Positions 8,365-16,512 of a stretch of 58,871 nucleotides of DNA are shown here, in pieces. Numbering within the stretch: position 1 is the first letter of the stretch; every line of letters starts with the position of its first letter. Source of the stretch: Rhizobium sp. NFR07 (lineage in GTDB: Bacteria > Pseudomonadota > Alphaproteobacteria > Rhizobiales > Rhizobiaceae); the NCBI RefSeq assembly GCF_900111905.1, contig NZ_FOKM01000027.1, forward strand, positions 1 to 58,871, written 5' to 3'. Made by a program: the position numbers and the translations under genes. A model generated the notes under the pieces. The model worked only from the letters and a program-made list of their open reading frames with translations. It was not told where the DNA came from and made no database searches.

Positions 8365-9291
8365 CTAGTCCTTCAGGCCGGCAATTGCCGCCTCGATGGC
8401 CGGCAGGGCGTCCGGACCGGGTGGCAGAAGCGGGCGGGGCGGCAGGCCGGTTTTTAGGCCCAGCATCTCGGCTGCGGCATAAACGACCCTGAGGCTGCCA
8501 TGGGCCTTGAAGGCCTGCCAGAGCGGATGAAAGAGAGCGTCGAGGCGGGCGGTTTCTGTCGCATCGCCGGCGAGTGCGGCGCGTGTGAGCGCCAATGACG
8601 GCTTGGGGAACAGGCCGCCGATGACGCTGTACCAGCAGTCGGCGCCGGAAAGCAGCGCCTTGCCGCATTCCCAGTCGCCGCTATAGCCGATCGAAAAACT
8701 GCCCGGCGTGACCGAACGCAGCTGGGCGAGTTCGCCGGAAAAATCGAGATCCTCGGCGATCGGCATCTTCACCGCGCTGATATTGGCAAGACCGGCAAGA
8801 CGGGCGATCAGCCCGTCGCTGAAGGAGAAATGCGTCGTCGACGGGTTGTTGTAGATGGCGAGCGGCAGGTCGGTGGCCGAAGCCGCGGCCTCGTAATGAC
8901 GAAACGCCTCTTCTTCGGTCAGCGGCGTGTAAGAGACGGGGGCGAGCAGCAGCGCATCGGCGCCGCAGGCCGCCGCATCACGGGCGAGCGCCTGGACTTC
9001 GTCGGTGCGAAGCGCGCCGATGCCGACGATGACGGGAACCTTGCCGGCGGCGCATTCGACCGCAGCCTTGACCGCCCGGCGGCGCTGTTCCCGCGCAAGA
9101 TACATGTAGGCGCCGGTGCTGCCGAGCAGGCCGATCGAATTCGCCTTGGCGTCGACGATGCGGGCGACGAGCCGCTGCAGGGCATCGGTATCGACACGGC
9201 CGTTCTCGTCCGCCGGTGTCAGCGGGAAGGCGGAAAGGCCGGTGAAGACGGGAGGCTTGGTCGGCATGTCGGCGGGGGTGGCGGCAGGCAT
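8365..9291 (-). CDS. Dihydrodipicolinate synthase / N-acetylneuraminate lyase superfamily protein
   Basis: The 308-residue protein is a class I aldolase-type TIM barrel. The Schiff-base Lys is K175 (ISAVKMP) and the catalytic Tyr is Y147 (AIYNNP). The substrate-carboxylate loop reads GSTGAYMYL instead of the GTTGE of true DapA, so lysine biosynthesis is unlikely and the substrate is unknown. The second Met (start at 9267) is an alternative start. It is a single gene; the mosaic repeat at 9381 lies just upstream. Confidence 0.87.
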   Translation of the reverse strand: MPAATPADMPTKPPVFTGLSAFPLTPADENGRVDTDALQRLVARIVDAKANSIGLLGSTGAYMYLAREQRRRAVKAAVECAAGKVPVIVGIGALRTDEVQALARDAAACGADALLLAPVSYTPLTEEEAFRHYEAAASATDLPLAIYNNPSTTHFSFSDGLIARLAGLANISAVKMPIAEDLDFSGELAQLRSVTPGSFSIGYSGDWECGKALLSGADCWYSVIGGLFPKPSLALTRAALAGDATETARLDALFHPLWQAFKAHGSLRVVYAAAEMLGLKTGLPPRPLLPPGPDALPAIEAAIAGLKD

Positions 9292-9380
9292 GAAGGGCTC
9301 CGGCTGGGATGTCTTGGGTGGACTATGGACGGAAAGAAACGGATCGCAAGCGGGATTGTTGCGGGGGAGGTTTTTTGACC

Positions 9381-9550
9381 GATCTCCCCCCTTGTGGGGG
9401 AGATGTCACGTAAGTGACAGAGGGGGGTGGGTGCTGCGAACTCAACTGGCAAAGGAGTGCGGAGAGACACCCCCCTCTGCCCTGCCGGGCTACCTGGGCC
9501 GAGCCACGGGTCTCGGCCCGCTCTGCGAGCCCCCCACAAGGGGGGAGATC
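9381..9550. repeat. Rhizobial palindromic mosaic repeat, copy A3
   Basis: The outer arms are GATCTCCCCCCTTGTGGGGG on the left and CCCCCCACAAGGGGGGAGAT on the right. Inner blocks are ACAGAGGGGGGTGG and CACCCCCCTCTGCC, as in copy A2, plus a CACGGGTCTCGGCCCG segment shared with copy A1. The copy lies between two minus-strand genes (AraC regulator and aldolase-family gene). The shared blocks in changing order mark it as one family of intergenic elements. Confidence 0.78.
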
Positions 9551-9558
9551 ACCCAAGA

Positions 9559-10452
9559 TTAAGCCGCCGCGAGCTGCCTTGATCTTGCGGTCTGGATTTC
9601 CTTCACCGGCGGCAGGCCGAACATGCGGCGGTATTCGCGGTTGAACTGCTGGACGCTTTCGTAGCCGACGGAGAAGGCCGCGATGCTGGAATTGGCGCCT
9701 TCGGCGAGCATCATTCGGCGCGCCTCGATGAGCCTCAGCTGCTTCTGGAACTGCAGCGGCGACAGCGAGGTGACCGAGCGGAAATGCTGGTGGAAGGAGG
9801 ACGGGCTCATGCCGGCGACCGAGGCGAGTTCCTCGACCGGCAGGGTTTTCGCAAAATCGGCCCGCATCACGTTGACCGCCCGGCCAATGCGCTGGACATG
9901 GCCGTCGGTGACGCCGAGACGGCGGATCGCCGCGCCGTGGCGCCCGGCAAGCAGCCAGTAATGGATCTCCCGCATCAGCGAGCCGTGCAGGTGCTGGATT
10001 GCTGCCGGACGATCGAGCAGGCGCATGAGGCGAAGCGCGCTGTCGGCGACTTCCGCATGGGTGGGCTCGTTGCGCACCGCGGCACCGCCCGGATCCGCGA
10101 TCGGCCCCATCTCGGCCGATAGCTCGGCGATGATTGCGGCGTCGAGACAGATCACCATCGAGAAATAGGGTTCGACGACGCTTGCCCTCCTGATCTGGCT
10201 GACCGTGGGCACGTCGGCGGTGATCAGCAGCGAATCCCCGGCTTCGAAGGTGAGGGTCTGGTTGCCCATCGTCACCAGCTTGGTGCCCTGCAGCACGAGG
10301 CAGGCGAGCGGCGAGGTGATCTGGTGCTGCAGCTCGCTCGGCGCCGTCGCGCGGATGACGGTGAGGCCGGCAATCGGCGTTGAGGCGAAGCCCGTGTGGT
10401 CGGCATGGGCCATGGAATAGCGGCGGACAGTATCGAGCAGCGTGTCGTTCAT
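9559..10452 (-). CDS. AraC-family transcriptional regulator
   Basis: The 297-residue protein has an N-terminal AraC-type cupin sensor domain (about residues 20-170) and a C-terminal double helix-turn-helix. The latter shows LPVEELASVAGMSPSSFHQHF and the closing signature FSVGYESVQQFNREYRRMFG. The start at 10452 gives MNDTLLDTVRRY, the usual beginning of this subgroup; 14 extra residues are possible upstream. It is divergent from the SDR gene at 10757 across 304 bases. AraC/SDR pairs of this kind often have the regulator activating the reductase, but the inducer is unknown. Confidence 0.9.
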   Translation of the reverse strand: MNDTLLDTVRRYSMAHADHTGFASTPIAGLTVIRATAPSELQHQITSPLACLVLQGTKLVTMGNQTLTFEAGDSLLITADVPTVSQIRRASVVEPYFSMVICLDAAIIAELSAEMGPIADPGGAAVRNEPTHAEVADSALRLMRLLDRPAAIQHLHGSLMREIHYWLLAGRHGAAIRRLGVTDGHVQRIGRAVNVMRADFAKTLPVEELASVAGMSPSSFHQHFRSVTSLSPLQFQKQLRLIEARRMMLAEGANSSIAAFSVGYESVQQFNREYRRMFGLPPVKEIQTARSRQLAAA

Positions 10453-10756
10453 GGAGGCGAGACTACACGGGAGCGGCATGGGCGTAAACGGCATTTGGAG
10501 GAATAGGCAAAGAATGCCGAGCTTCCGGCAACCGGGGAACGATGGCCATGGGCATATTCGGCGCGTCGACAGGACGTCGCCGCCGGATCCCGAAAAGCGG
10601 TTCCCAACAGGGGATCAGGCAAGGGATCCGCAGGCCGGCATCCGACCGACCGGGGCAGCCAAAAGCCCCGACGCCCAATCACCGGATCGCCGTGAGCGCC
10701 GGTCCAAGCCCATCATCCGGCCGGCCTTCCGGCCGTTCAAGCCATGGAGAGCTAAC
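10453..10756. promoter_or_regulatory. Divergent promoter region between AraC and SDR genes
   Basis: These 304 bases must hold both promoters and any AraC-regulator site. No gene is visible. The SDR ribosome binding site GGAG lies at about 10746. No clear operator direct repeat could be picked out by eye. Confidence 0.45.
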
Positions 10757-11512
10757 ATGACGAAGATTGCCATCATCACCGGTGCCAGCCGCGGTCTCGG
10801 CCGCAACACCGCGCTTCACATCGCCGACAAGGGCAGCGACGTAATCATCACCTACCGCAGCAGAAAAGAAGAGGCCGAAGCTGTCGTTGCCGAGATCGAG
10901 GCGAAGGGCCGCAAGGCCGCCGCCTTCCAGCTCGACACCGCCGACATTTCGACCTTTCCGGCCTTTGTCGAGAGCCTGCGCAGGGTGCTGAAGGACAAGT
11001 GGCAGCGCGATACGTTCGACCACCTGGTCAACAATGCCGGCCATGGCGAATATGCGATGATTGCCGACACGACCGAGGCGCAGTTCGACGGGCTGGTGAA
11101 TGTGCACCTGAAGGGGGTCTTCTTCCTGACCCAGGCGCTTCTGCCGGTGATTGCCGACGGTGGCCGGATCGTCAACCTGTCGACGGGCCTGACGCGCATT
11201 TCCGCCCCCGGCTTTTCCGCCTATTCTGCGGTCAAGGGCGCAATCGAGATCCTCAGCATCTACATGGCCAAGGAACTGGGCGCCCGCGGCATCGCCGTCA
11301 ACACGGTGGCGCCCGGCGCAATCGAGACCGACTTCCTCGGCGGCGCGGTGCGCGACCAGCCGGACATGAACAAGTTCTTCGCCGACATCATTGCACTTGG
11401 CCGCGCCGGCGTGCCGGACGATATCGGCCCGATGATCGCGGGCCTTTTGACCGAGGACAACCGCTGGATCAATGCCCAGCGGATCGAGGTTTCGGGTGGG
11501 CAGGTGATCTGA
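10757..11512 (+). CDS. Short-chain dehydrogenase/reductase (SDR)
   Basis: The 251-residue protein has the classical SDR features. The cofactor loop is TGASRGLG (residues 9-16), NNAG is at residues 92-95, and the catalytic Ser142, Tyr156 and Lys160 are present (AYSAVKGA). R34 and R36 (YRSRK) after beta-2 suggest NADPH preference. The start at 10757 has GGAG about 8 bases upstream. The substrate is unknown. The gene is probably regulated by the divergent AraC-type protein. Confidence 0.9.
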   Translation: MTKIAIITGASRGLGRNTALHIADKGSDVIITYRSRKEEAEAVVAEIEAKGRKAAAFQLDTADISTFPAFVESLRRVLKDKWQRDTFDHLVNNAGHGEYAMIADTTEAQFDGLVNVHLKGVFFLTQALLPVIADGGRIVNLSTGLTRISAPGFSAYSAVKGAIEILSIYMAKELGARGIAVNTVAPGAIETDFLGGAVRDQPDMNKFFADIIALGRAGVPDDIGPMIAGLLTEDNRWINAQRIEVSGGQVI

Positions 11513-11527
11513 GGGGCGGGGGAAGGA

Positions 11528-11712
11528 TCCCCTCACTTGCGATTTCTAAGACTTAGCTGCGACTAAGATCTTGAAATCGGTATCTCTCCCACAAGGGGAG
11601 AGATACCAGAGCTCGCGACACCCTCAGCGCTATATCTCTCCCCCTATGGGAGAGGTTACAAAATCAAGATCTTAACCGCAGGCTAAGCCTTCGATTTTGT
11701 TGGTGATGGGGA
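11528..11712 (+). repeat. Composite palindromic repeat, copy B1
   Basis: A 185-base element begins TCCCCTCACTTGCG and ends GTTGGTGATGGGGA. Nested inside are hairpins TATCTCTCCC / GGGAGAGATA and TCTCTCCCC / GGGAGAG, and outer arms with CTTAGC and GCTAAG boxes on both sides. The copy at 43715-43894 is the same element in the opposite orientation. It lies directly after the SDR gene and next to the decayed phage region. Confidence 0.8.
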
Positions 11713-11774
11713 CACTTTCCCTCGCCTAGATCACCGAAAATCACCGCGATAGGAAAGTAATCCTTGACGGTGCT

Positions 11775-12366
11775 TTGGTGGGGTTTGTGCATGGTCGAAG
11801 AGCCGTGCAGAGGGCGCGGTTTGTGACGACAACGCCGGTGATGAAACGGCGGATCGCCGACCCTTCGACGCGGCTGGGAAATCTCGATCGTCGGCAATGC
11901 GGGCAATCAAGCGTCGGCGCTCATTCCTGCTGCGGCATCGTCGTGGCCGGTATCGAGCTTCCGGCCGGGCGATGGTGCTGGCTGATCGTTCGGTGGAGGG
12001 CGCAACACCTCCGCCTGGGCGACGGCGGTGGTCAAGGCCTATCGGCGGTTCGAGGCCGATAGGGTTGTGGCCGAGGTCAACCAGAGCGGTGAGATGCTGA
12101 AAGGCGTCGACGTAGCACTGCCGCTGGCGCGGGTTAGGGCACCGCGCGGCAAATTTTGCCCGCGCCGAGCCGATGGCCGCTCTCTACGAGCAGGGGAGGG
12201 TTGCCCTGTGGGACATTTCACCGAACTGGAAGACCAGATATGCGATTTTGGCCCGGACGGCCTGTCGTCGGGCCGTTCGCCCGATTGGCTGGATGCGCTG
12301 ATCTGGGTACCCCACGTCGCTGGTGCTGGAAGCCCAGGGCAAGCCGCGGGTGAGGGGATATAGCAG
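11775..12366 (+). pseudogene. Remnant of phage/GTA terminase large subunit
   Basis: Fragments of one protein can be followed across three frames: RFVTTTPVMKRRIADPSTRL, then GAHSCCGIVVAG (frame of 11775), then RAMVLADRSVEGATP, then VVKAYRRFEADRVVAEVNQ, then ARAEPMAALYEQGRVA, then HFTELEDQICDFGPDGLSSG and SPDWLDALIW. Order and content match the nuclease half of terminase large subunits of GTA-type clusters. The ATPase half is missing and at least four frameshifts are needed, so it cannot make a terminase. Confidence 0.8.
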
Positions 12367-12501
12367 GTCGAAGGCGATATCGCCGAGCTCAGACTGCGCA
12401 GCGCAGGACGGACCAAACAAATCCCGGAGCCATATCCTGCCGACAAACAGAAGCGCCGTGCCCAGAAGAGCCGGCGCTGCAATTTGATACGGATCGGACA
12501 T
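12184..12501 (-). CDS. Uncertain small membrane protein, antisense to terminase remnant
   Basis: From the ATG at 12499-12501 the first 30 residues look protein-like, with one hydrophobic helix (IAAPALLGTALLFVGRIWL). The rest overlaps the terminase remnant on the other strand and probably is read-through. It lies 27 bases after the small gene at 12529. If real, the coding part may be only about 45 residues. No convincing ribosome binding site is present and the family is unknown. Confidence 0.25.
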   Translation of the reverse strand: MSDPYQIAAPALLGTALLFVGRIWLRDLFGPSCAAQSELGDIAFDLLYPLTRGLPWASSTSDVGYPDQRIQPIGRTARRQAVRAKIAYLVFQFGEMSHRATLPCS

Positions 12502-12528
12502 GTTGCATGCCCGAATAGGAAGAATGGC

Positions 12529-12654
12529 TCAGCGCTGGTTGGGCTGACGCGAAGGGCTTTCCTGGATCTGCTTCCATTCGGATTCCAGACGTTCAGCGAC
12601 ATGCTGGGGGATCGGCTTGGAGGGGGCTGCCTGTGCCGGCTGCTGCATCGTCAT
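12529..12654 (-). CDS. Small conserved-looking protein, 39-41 residues
   Basis: Translation gives MTMQQPAQAAPSKPIPQHVA and then ERLESEWKQIQESPSRQPNQR. The composition is hydrophilic, with a predicted helix in the middle and a Pro/Gln-rich head. An AGGAG sits 3-4 bases before the first ATG and about 9 bases before the second ATG (12646-12648), so the second start is likelier. It lies antisense within the decayed phage region. The function is unknown; too short to be found by length cutoffs. Confidence 0.45.
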   Translation of the reverse strand: MTMQQPAQAAPSKPIPQHVAERLESEWKQIQESPSRQPNQR

Positions 12655-12849
12655 GATCTCCTGTTTTGTTGCGCTGCACTATCATCGCAGCGCCGACATG
12701 AACGTCGGATGAGCGAATTGGTTCCACAACCCACACCGAAAGTAAATGTGCGCCTAAGGCGTTAAAACGATTTAGTTTTTCTAAACCGATTGAATTTTGT
12801 GAACGCGGTAAAGAGGTAGGATTAATATGGGTCCCAACCGCCACTTTTC

Positions 12850-13190
12850 TTCGACCACGACCGTCGCAATCTCTTCGGCGGCCGGCTCTCCAAGGGCAGG
12901 TCGAGGGGCTGGAGGCGATACTGGACGGCTGGATGAAGCGCTCGGCGACGCTTTCCGGTGGGCTCGGGGCGGATGGTGGCGACGATGCGTTGGCCTATGT
13001 TCTCGCCACAGCCTTTCACGATTCGGCGGGGACATTTACCGGGCGGGCGCTCGGTCGCTATTTTTCGAAGGGCAAGGCGGCCGGGGCGGGTGCGCGGAAG
13101 AATATCAATGGCACGGACAGGGCCGACCTGGTGGCGCTGCATGTGCGGGTGTCTCAGGCGGGTCTGGAGGTCGAGCGAGCGAGTCCGTGC
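12850..13190 (+). pseudogene. Remnant of phage-type endolysin (GH19-like)
   Basis: Fragments RRNLFGGRLSKG, then (one base shifted) QVEGLEAILDGW, then LAYVLATAFHDSAGTFTGRA and LGRYFS...INGTDRADLV follow the order of rhizobial phage endolysins of the lysozyme-like GH19 superfamily. The piece between the AFHDSA active-site region (normally FHET) and FTGRALGRYF is missing, so most of the catalytic domain has been deleted. It lies between the terminase and capsid remnants. Confidence 0.65.
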
Positions 13191-13838
13191 CACAGGCCAA
13201 GTTCAGAAGTGGATCGTGTAGGTCATGACTGAGAGATGGGCAGGGCCGCCGGGGTGACGGTCGCACCAACGCGGAGGCGGGTGCCGCGATATCTGCCGCT
13301 GCAGATTGTTTCGGGCACACCATCCAGCTGATCGGAGCTCGGCGGATTGAGCCCAAGCTCGCTGAAGGCCCATTTGAGGGCGACGATCGCTTACGAGTGG
13401 CCCGCTACCATTGGAATATACTGGCTGGCTATTTCGGGCATGGTTCTTTCGGGACCGATGCCGGAAATGGGATCGGCGGTGGACGTGTCGATTGCGGCCT
13501 TGTAGACGAGATCTTCCAGCAGAGCAGTGCCGTTCCAGAAGCGGATGCCGAGATCCAACAGGATGCGGGAACCGGTGAAAAACGCCGTCGAAGCGACGAG
13601 AACAACAAGACCCGACGTCACAAATGTGCGCTGGAAGGCCCGGCCCGATGTCATGGTCCGCACGAGTATCCCGTTCGATGTTTCGCTTTGTCGGGGCCAC
13701 ATAGGCAGGGGACGATGGCGGTCAATTGTTCTGCGGTGAGGCCGCTGGTCTTGTCGGCAAGAGTCGCCGCTCCGTTGTGGGCTTTGCGCATGCATGGTAG
13801 CAGGCGCTCGATGTGACCGGAAATATTGCGGAGTTTCG
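13191..13838. other. Decayed region without a recognisable gene
   Basis: Between the endolysin remnant and the Dabb gene only short frames occur. One minus-strand frame at 13391-13654 (listed separately) has a membrane helix. No phage protein could be recognised here by eye. In a GTA-like order, the portal gene would be expected between terminase and protease, but no trace of it was found. Confidence 0.4.
13391..13654 (-). CDS. Possible small membrane protein, 87 residues
   Basis: The frame from the ATG at 13652-13654 gives MTSGRAFQRTFVTSGLVVLV and continues with a single hydrophobic helix (about residues 10-35), then a soluble tail with DTSTADPISGIGPER. The composition is protein-like, but no ribosome binding site is visible. 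It lies inside decayed phage DNA, so it may be a chance frame. Function unknown. Confidence 0.3.
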   Translation of the reverse strand: MTSGRAFQRTFVTSGLVVLVASTAFFTGSRILLDLGIRFWNGTALLEDLVYKAAIDTSTADPISGIGPERTMPEIASQYIPMVAGHS

Positions 13839-14147
13839 ATGATACGCCATATCGTGTTTTTCACGGCCACGGACGAGAATGTCGACGAGGTTCGGGCGGG
13901 GCTTTCGCTGCTGACGGCAAACCCGCATGCATCGGTGCTGGAGATAGGCACCAACGTGAAGACCGACCAGCTGGGCACGGATATCGATCTGGTCGTCTAC
14001 GGCGAATTCGAGAACGAGGCGGCGCTGGCCGCCTACAAGGCGCATCCGATCTACCAGCAGTCAATCGACGCGGTGCGGCCGATCCGCGAAGTTAGGATCG
14101 CCGCCGACTATGACAGCGACAGGGCGGTGAAGATGCCGCTGCGCTAG
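13839..14147 (+). CDS. Stress-responsive alpha/beta barrel (Dabb) family protein
   Basis: The 102-residue protein starts MIRHIVFFTATDENVDEVRA and contains YKAHPIYQQSIDAVRPI, the pattern of dimeric ferredoxin-like Dabb proteins (stress-responsive A/B barrel). Family members have varied or unknown roles, some as small enzymes. The start at 13839 has CGGAG about 8 bases upstream. It is intact although it lies within decayed phage DNA. A hairpin GTTTCGCT / AGCGAAAC at 14152-14178 follows the stop. Confidence 0.85.
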   Translation: MIRHIVFFTATDENVDEVRAGLSLLTANPHASVLEIGTNVKTDQLGTDIDLVVYGEFENEAALAAYKAHPIYQQSIDAVRPIREVRIAADYDSDRAVKMPLR

Positions 14148-14589
14148 AGCGGTTTCGCTTTTCGTCGAGCAGCGAAACGGCTCCAGGCCTGCCATTTTAC
14201 GCAGTTCCGGACGCAAGACTGTTTACGCGCTTTAGCTGGAACTGCGCTAACCGGCCTCCCACGACGGCCGGCTCAGCCAAGAGGATCATCGAGTTCCTTC
14301 AATCGAGTACTGAACACTAAGGGGGGGCAGCATCTAGTGTCGCCGCCGCCTGCGCAATCGCTGCCGATATTTGACGGCGGTGCCTTCGGACGCCACGGGC
14401 GGTCGGGCGGGTCTGCCATGAGCGGCTTCCTGAGGAAGCTCGGCGGGTGGCCGGCGAGGTAGACGGCGCCGGCGATGACGGCTGATCCGCACAAGAAGCC
14501 CGAGTGCGACCAGAAAAAGCGTCTGAATGGCGTCCTCCCCAATGGGCGAAAACTCGCCAATCTGGGGCTTGCCGGGATCAGCGGCGACG
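14148..14589. other. Non-coding or decayed stretch before protease remnant
   Basis: The first 30 bases hold the hairpin GTTTCGCT / AGCGAAAC (14152-14178), a possible terminator of the Dabb gene. The rest has only short frames without recognisable content. Confidence 0.45.
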
Positions 14590-14746
14590 GGGTGTTTTTA
14601 CGGTTATGCCAGCGTCTTCGGCGCGATCAAACTGGGCAAGGACCGGATCGAGAGCGGGGCATTCCTAAACTCGCTCGTCGCCCGCGGGGCGCCGGCGGGG
14701 GCGGATGCTATACCAACTCGATCCGAACGAGCCGATCGGCGCCTGG
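14590..14746 (+). pseudogene. Remnant of HK97-type prohead protease
   Basis: FYGYASVFGAIKLGKDRIES and GAFLNSLVARGAPAG, followed one frame over by RMLYQLDPNEPIGAW (from 14702), match the start of HK97-family prohead maturation proteases, which begin with GYASVFG and reach a QHDPNEPIG-type motif. The rest, including the catalytic Ser, is missing. This protein would trim the capsid protein encoded next to it. Confidence 0.78.
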
Positions 14747-14850
14747 AATCCACCGATCCCTCCGACACGCTGGTCGACCTAATCTATGCGCTGAAGGCGG
14801 GGCACCGGCAGAACGGCACTTTCATGTTGAACCGCAAGGTGCAGGCCGAA
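14746..14850 (+). pseudogene. Remnant of HK97-type major capsid protein
   Basis: ESTDPSDTLVDLIYALKAGH and RQNGTFMLNRKVQAE match a central segment of HK97-fold capsid proteins from GTA-like clusters. Only about 35 residues remain, fused directly to the protease remnant on the left and to a tail-protein remnant on the right. Two deletions therefore bracket it. Confidence 0.75.
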
Positions 14851-15027
14851 GGATGGCGTCAGGTGCAGGAGGTAGGCGGGCGCGTGACGGCGTTGATGTG
14901 CAATGCGGAACTGGCGCTGGAAGGATGTGTGCTGGTGAGCCTGTTCAGGACCAGAACCCGCTCACGGCGCGAACCGAAGACGCGCACCTTTCGGGTGGAG
15001 GTAAGGTTTAGGGCCGTGACGGAATGA
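14851..15027 (+). pseudogene. Remnant of DUF3168-type tail completion protein
   Basis: The segment ends ALEGCVLVSLFRTRTRSRRE, PKTRTFRVEVRFRAVTE and then a stop. DUF3168 proteins (GTA gene 8 type) end with a similar strand pattern and VRFRAVTE. The N-terminal half is absent. The stop lies inside the 3' end of the convergent MFS gene, so the two overlap by 20 bases. Confidence 0.6.
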
Positions 15028-16234
15028 CCGTCTGGTTGGATCTGTGCGCCCTCCTCACCAGCGCGATGAGCATGCCGATGGCCGCCAGCGCAACGATGGC
15101 AAGCGCGATGGAGAAGACGAGCGCAGTTGCAACGCCGCTGCGGTCGATGAGCGCAGTGAAGATGATCGGTGCTAGCGCATTCGCGATGTTCTGCGGCATG
15201 GCGAGACGTGTCGCCTGGCGGCCGTATTCGCGCGGCGAGAAGAGGGCGAGCGGCAAAAGCGCCCGAGCAACGACCAGGATGCCGGCGCCGAAGCCGTAGA
15301 GGACGATGAAGGCCCATAGGCTGAGTGTCGATGCAGGCAGAAGCAGCAAGCAGGCGAAGGCCGCCACCATGAAGCTGGAACCCGCCACCGAGGTGAGGAA
15401 CGGGTTGCCGCGCTTGCCGAGCAGCATGTCGATGCCGCGGGCCGAAATGCCGAGCACGCCGCGGGCTGCTGCAAGCTGCAGCGCAAATTCCGGCGTTGCA
15501 CCCAGTCGCCGCAGGATTTCCAGCAGCGACGGCGACAGGCCGAAGGTGACGAAGGATGCAATCGCCGTCGTCATCGCGACCAGCAGGAACGCCGTCTTGC
15601 GGCTGTGCGGTGTCAGGGGAACGGGTGCGAGATCGGTGGCGTCGGCCGACTTTGAATAGACGATCGGCCTGGGCAGGCCGAAGAGATAGAGCGGGATGCA
15701 GACGAACACATGCAGGGCCGCGGCCATGAGCAACGTGCTGCGCCAGCCGACCATATCTGAAGACAGGCTGAGCAGCGGCCAAAAGATCGTGGCGGACAGG
15801 CCGGTGAACAGCATGAGGAAGGCGATCGTGCGCTTGCCGTTTGCCCCTTCCCGCTCGACGACAGCCGTATAGGCCGGGGCCGAGAGGACGAATGCGCCGC
15901 CGAGGCCGAGGATGATCCAGGCTGCCGCGTAGGTGACGACACCGGTCGACACGGCGAGGACGATGAGCCCGGCTGCGAAAAAACCGGACCCTGCCGCCAT
16001 GACGCGTGCAGCACCGTGGCGATCTAGCATGCGCCCGACGAGAGGGCTTGCAAGCGCGTTGACCATCATCATCACGGACAGGCCGGCATAGACGATCTCG
16101 TTCGCAAGGCCGAGATCCGGGGCCAGCTTGCGGCCGAGCACACCGATGGTTTCAAAGGTCGTGCCCCAGCCGATCAGCTGCGTGACGGCAAGGACACCCA
16201 CGGTCTGGGCTGAGCGAAGGGACATGCTGGTCAT
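15008..16234 (-). CDS. MFS transporter
   Basis: The 408-residue protein has about 12 hydrophobic helices and the MFS loop signature GRMLDRHGAARVM (loop 2-3). It begins MTSMSLRSAQTVGVLAVTQL. Similarity to the monocarboxylate/oxalate-formate branch is possible (GWGTTFETIGVLGRKL), but the substrate is unknown. It is intact and lies between the DUF3168 remnant and the tail-protein remnant of the decayed phage cluster, in the opposite direction. It therefore probably entered after or during decay of that cluster. Confidence 0.88.
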   Translation of the reverse strand: MTSMSLRSAQTVGVLAVTQLIGWGTTFETIGVLGRKLAPDLGLANEIVYAGLSVMMMVNALASPLVGRMLDRHGAARVMAAGSGFFAAGLIVLAVSTGVVTYAAAWIILGLGGAFVLSAPAYTAVVEREGANGKRTIAFLMLFTGLSATIFWPLLSLSSDMVGWRSTLLMAAALHVFVCIPLYLFGLPRPIVYSKSADATDLAPVPLTPHSRKTAFLLVAMTTAIASFVTFGLSPSLLEILRRLGATPEFALQLAAARGVLGISARGIDMLLGKRGNPFLTSVAGSSFMVAAFACLLLLPASTLSLWAFIVLYGFGAGILVVARALLPLALFSPREYGRQATRLAMPQNIANALAPIIFTALIDRSGVATALVFSIALAIVALAAIGMLIALVRRAHRSNQTVIPSRP

Positions 16235-16379
16235 GGGACGGCTTTAGGGGACGGCTTGGGGGACGGATGCGTCGCGGGTGAACCTGCTACCGGCTGTATC
16301 AGGCCGGGTGGCCGGGGAGAAGTAGGCGTGTCGAAAAAGATGACATCGGATCAAGAAGGGGTTGCGGCATCGTAAAGCA

Positions 16380-16512
16380 AAAGGCAGAGACCTGCTTCTG
16401 AAGTCGATGAGGGCGGGTCGTTCGTGCCTTCAATGCCGAGACGGTGGACGTGACGGGTGCCGAAAGCGTCGGACGCTGGCGCGAGCTGATCGGGTGGATG
16501 CCGACGGGTGGG
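16380..16512 (+). pseudogene. Remnant of phage/GTA major tail protein (TP901-1 type)
   Basis: KGRDLLLK at 16380, followed one frame over by AFNAETVDVTGAESVGRWRE and LIG, matches the N-terminal third of TP901-1-type major tail proteins (KGRD.LLK ... AFNAETVDVTDAES). The rest is deleted and the next readable sequence belongs to a different tail gene. Confidence 0.7.

Noticed and set aside
14273..14560. Minus-strand frame of 95 codons in the decayed region
   Set aside because: It has a short hydrophobic stretch, but then Pro/Cys-rich sequence without a ribosome binding site; probably chance in degraded DNA.
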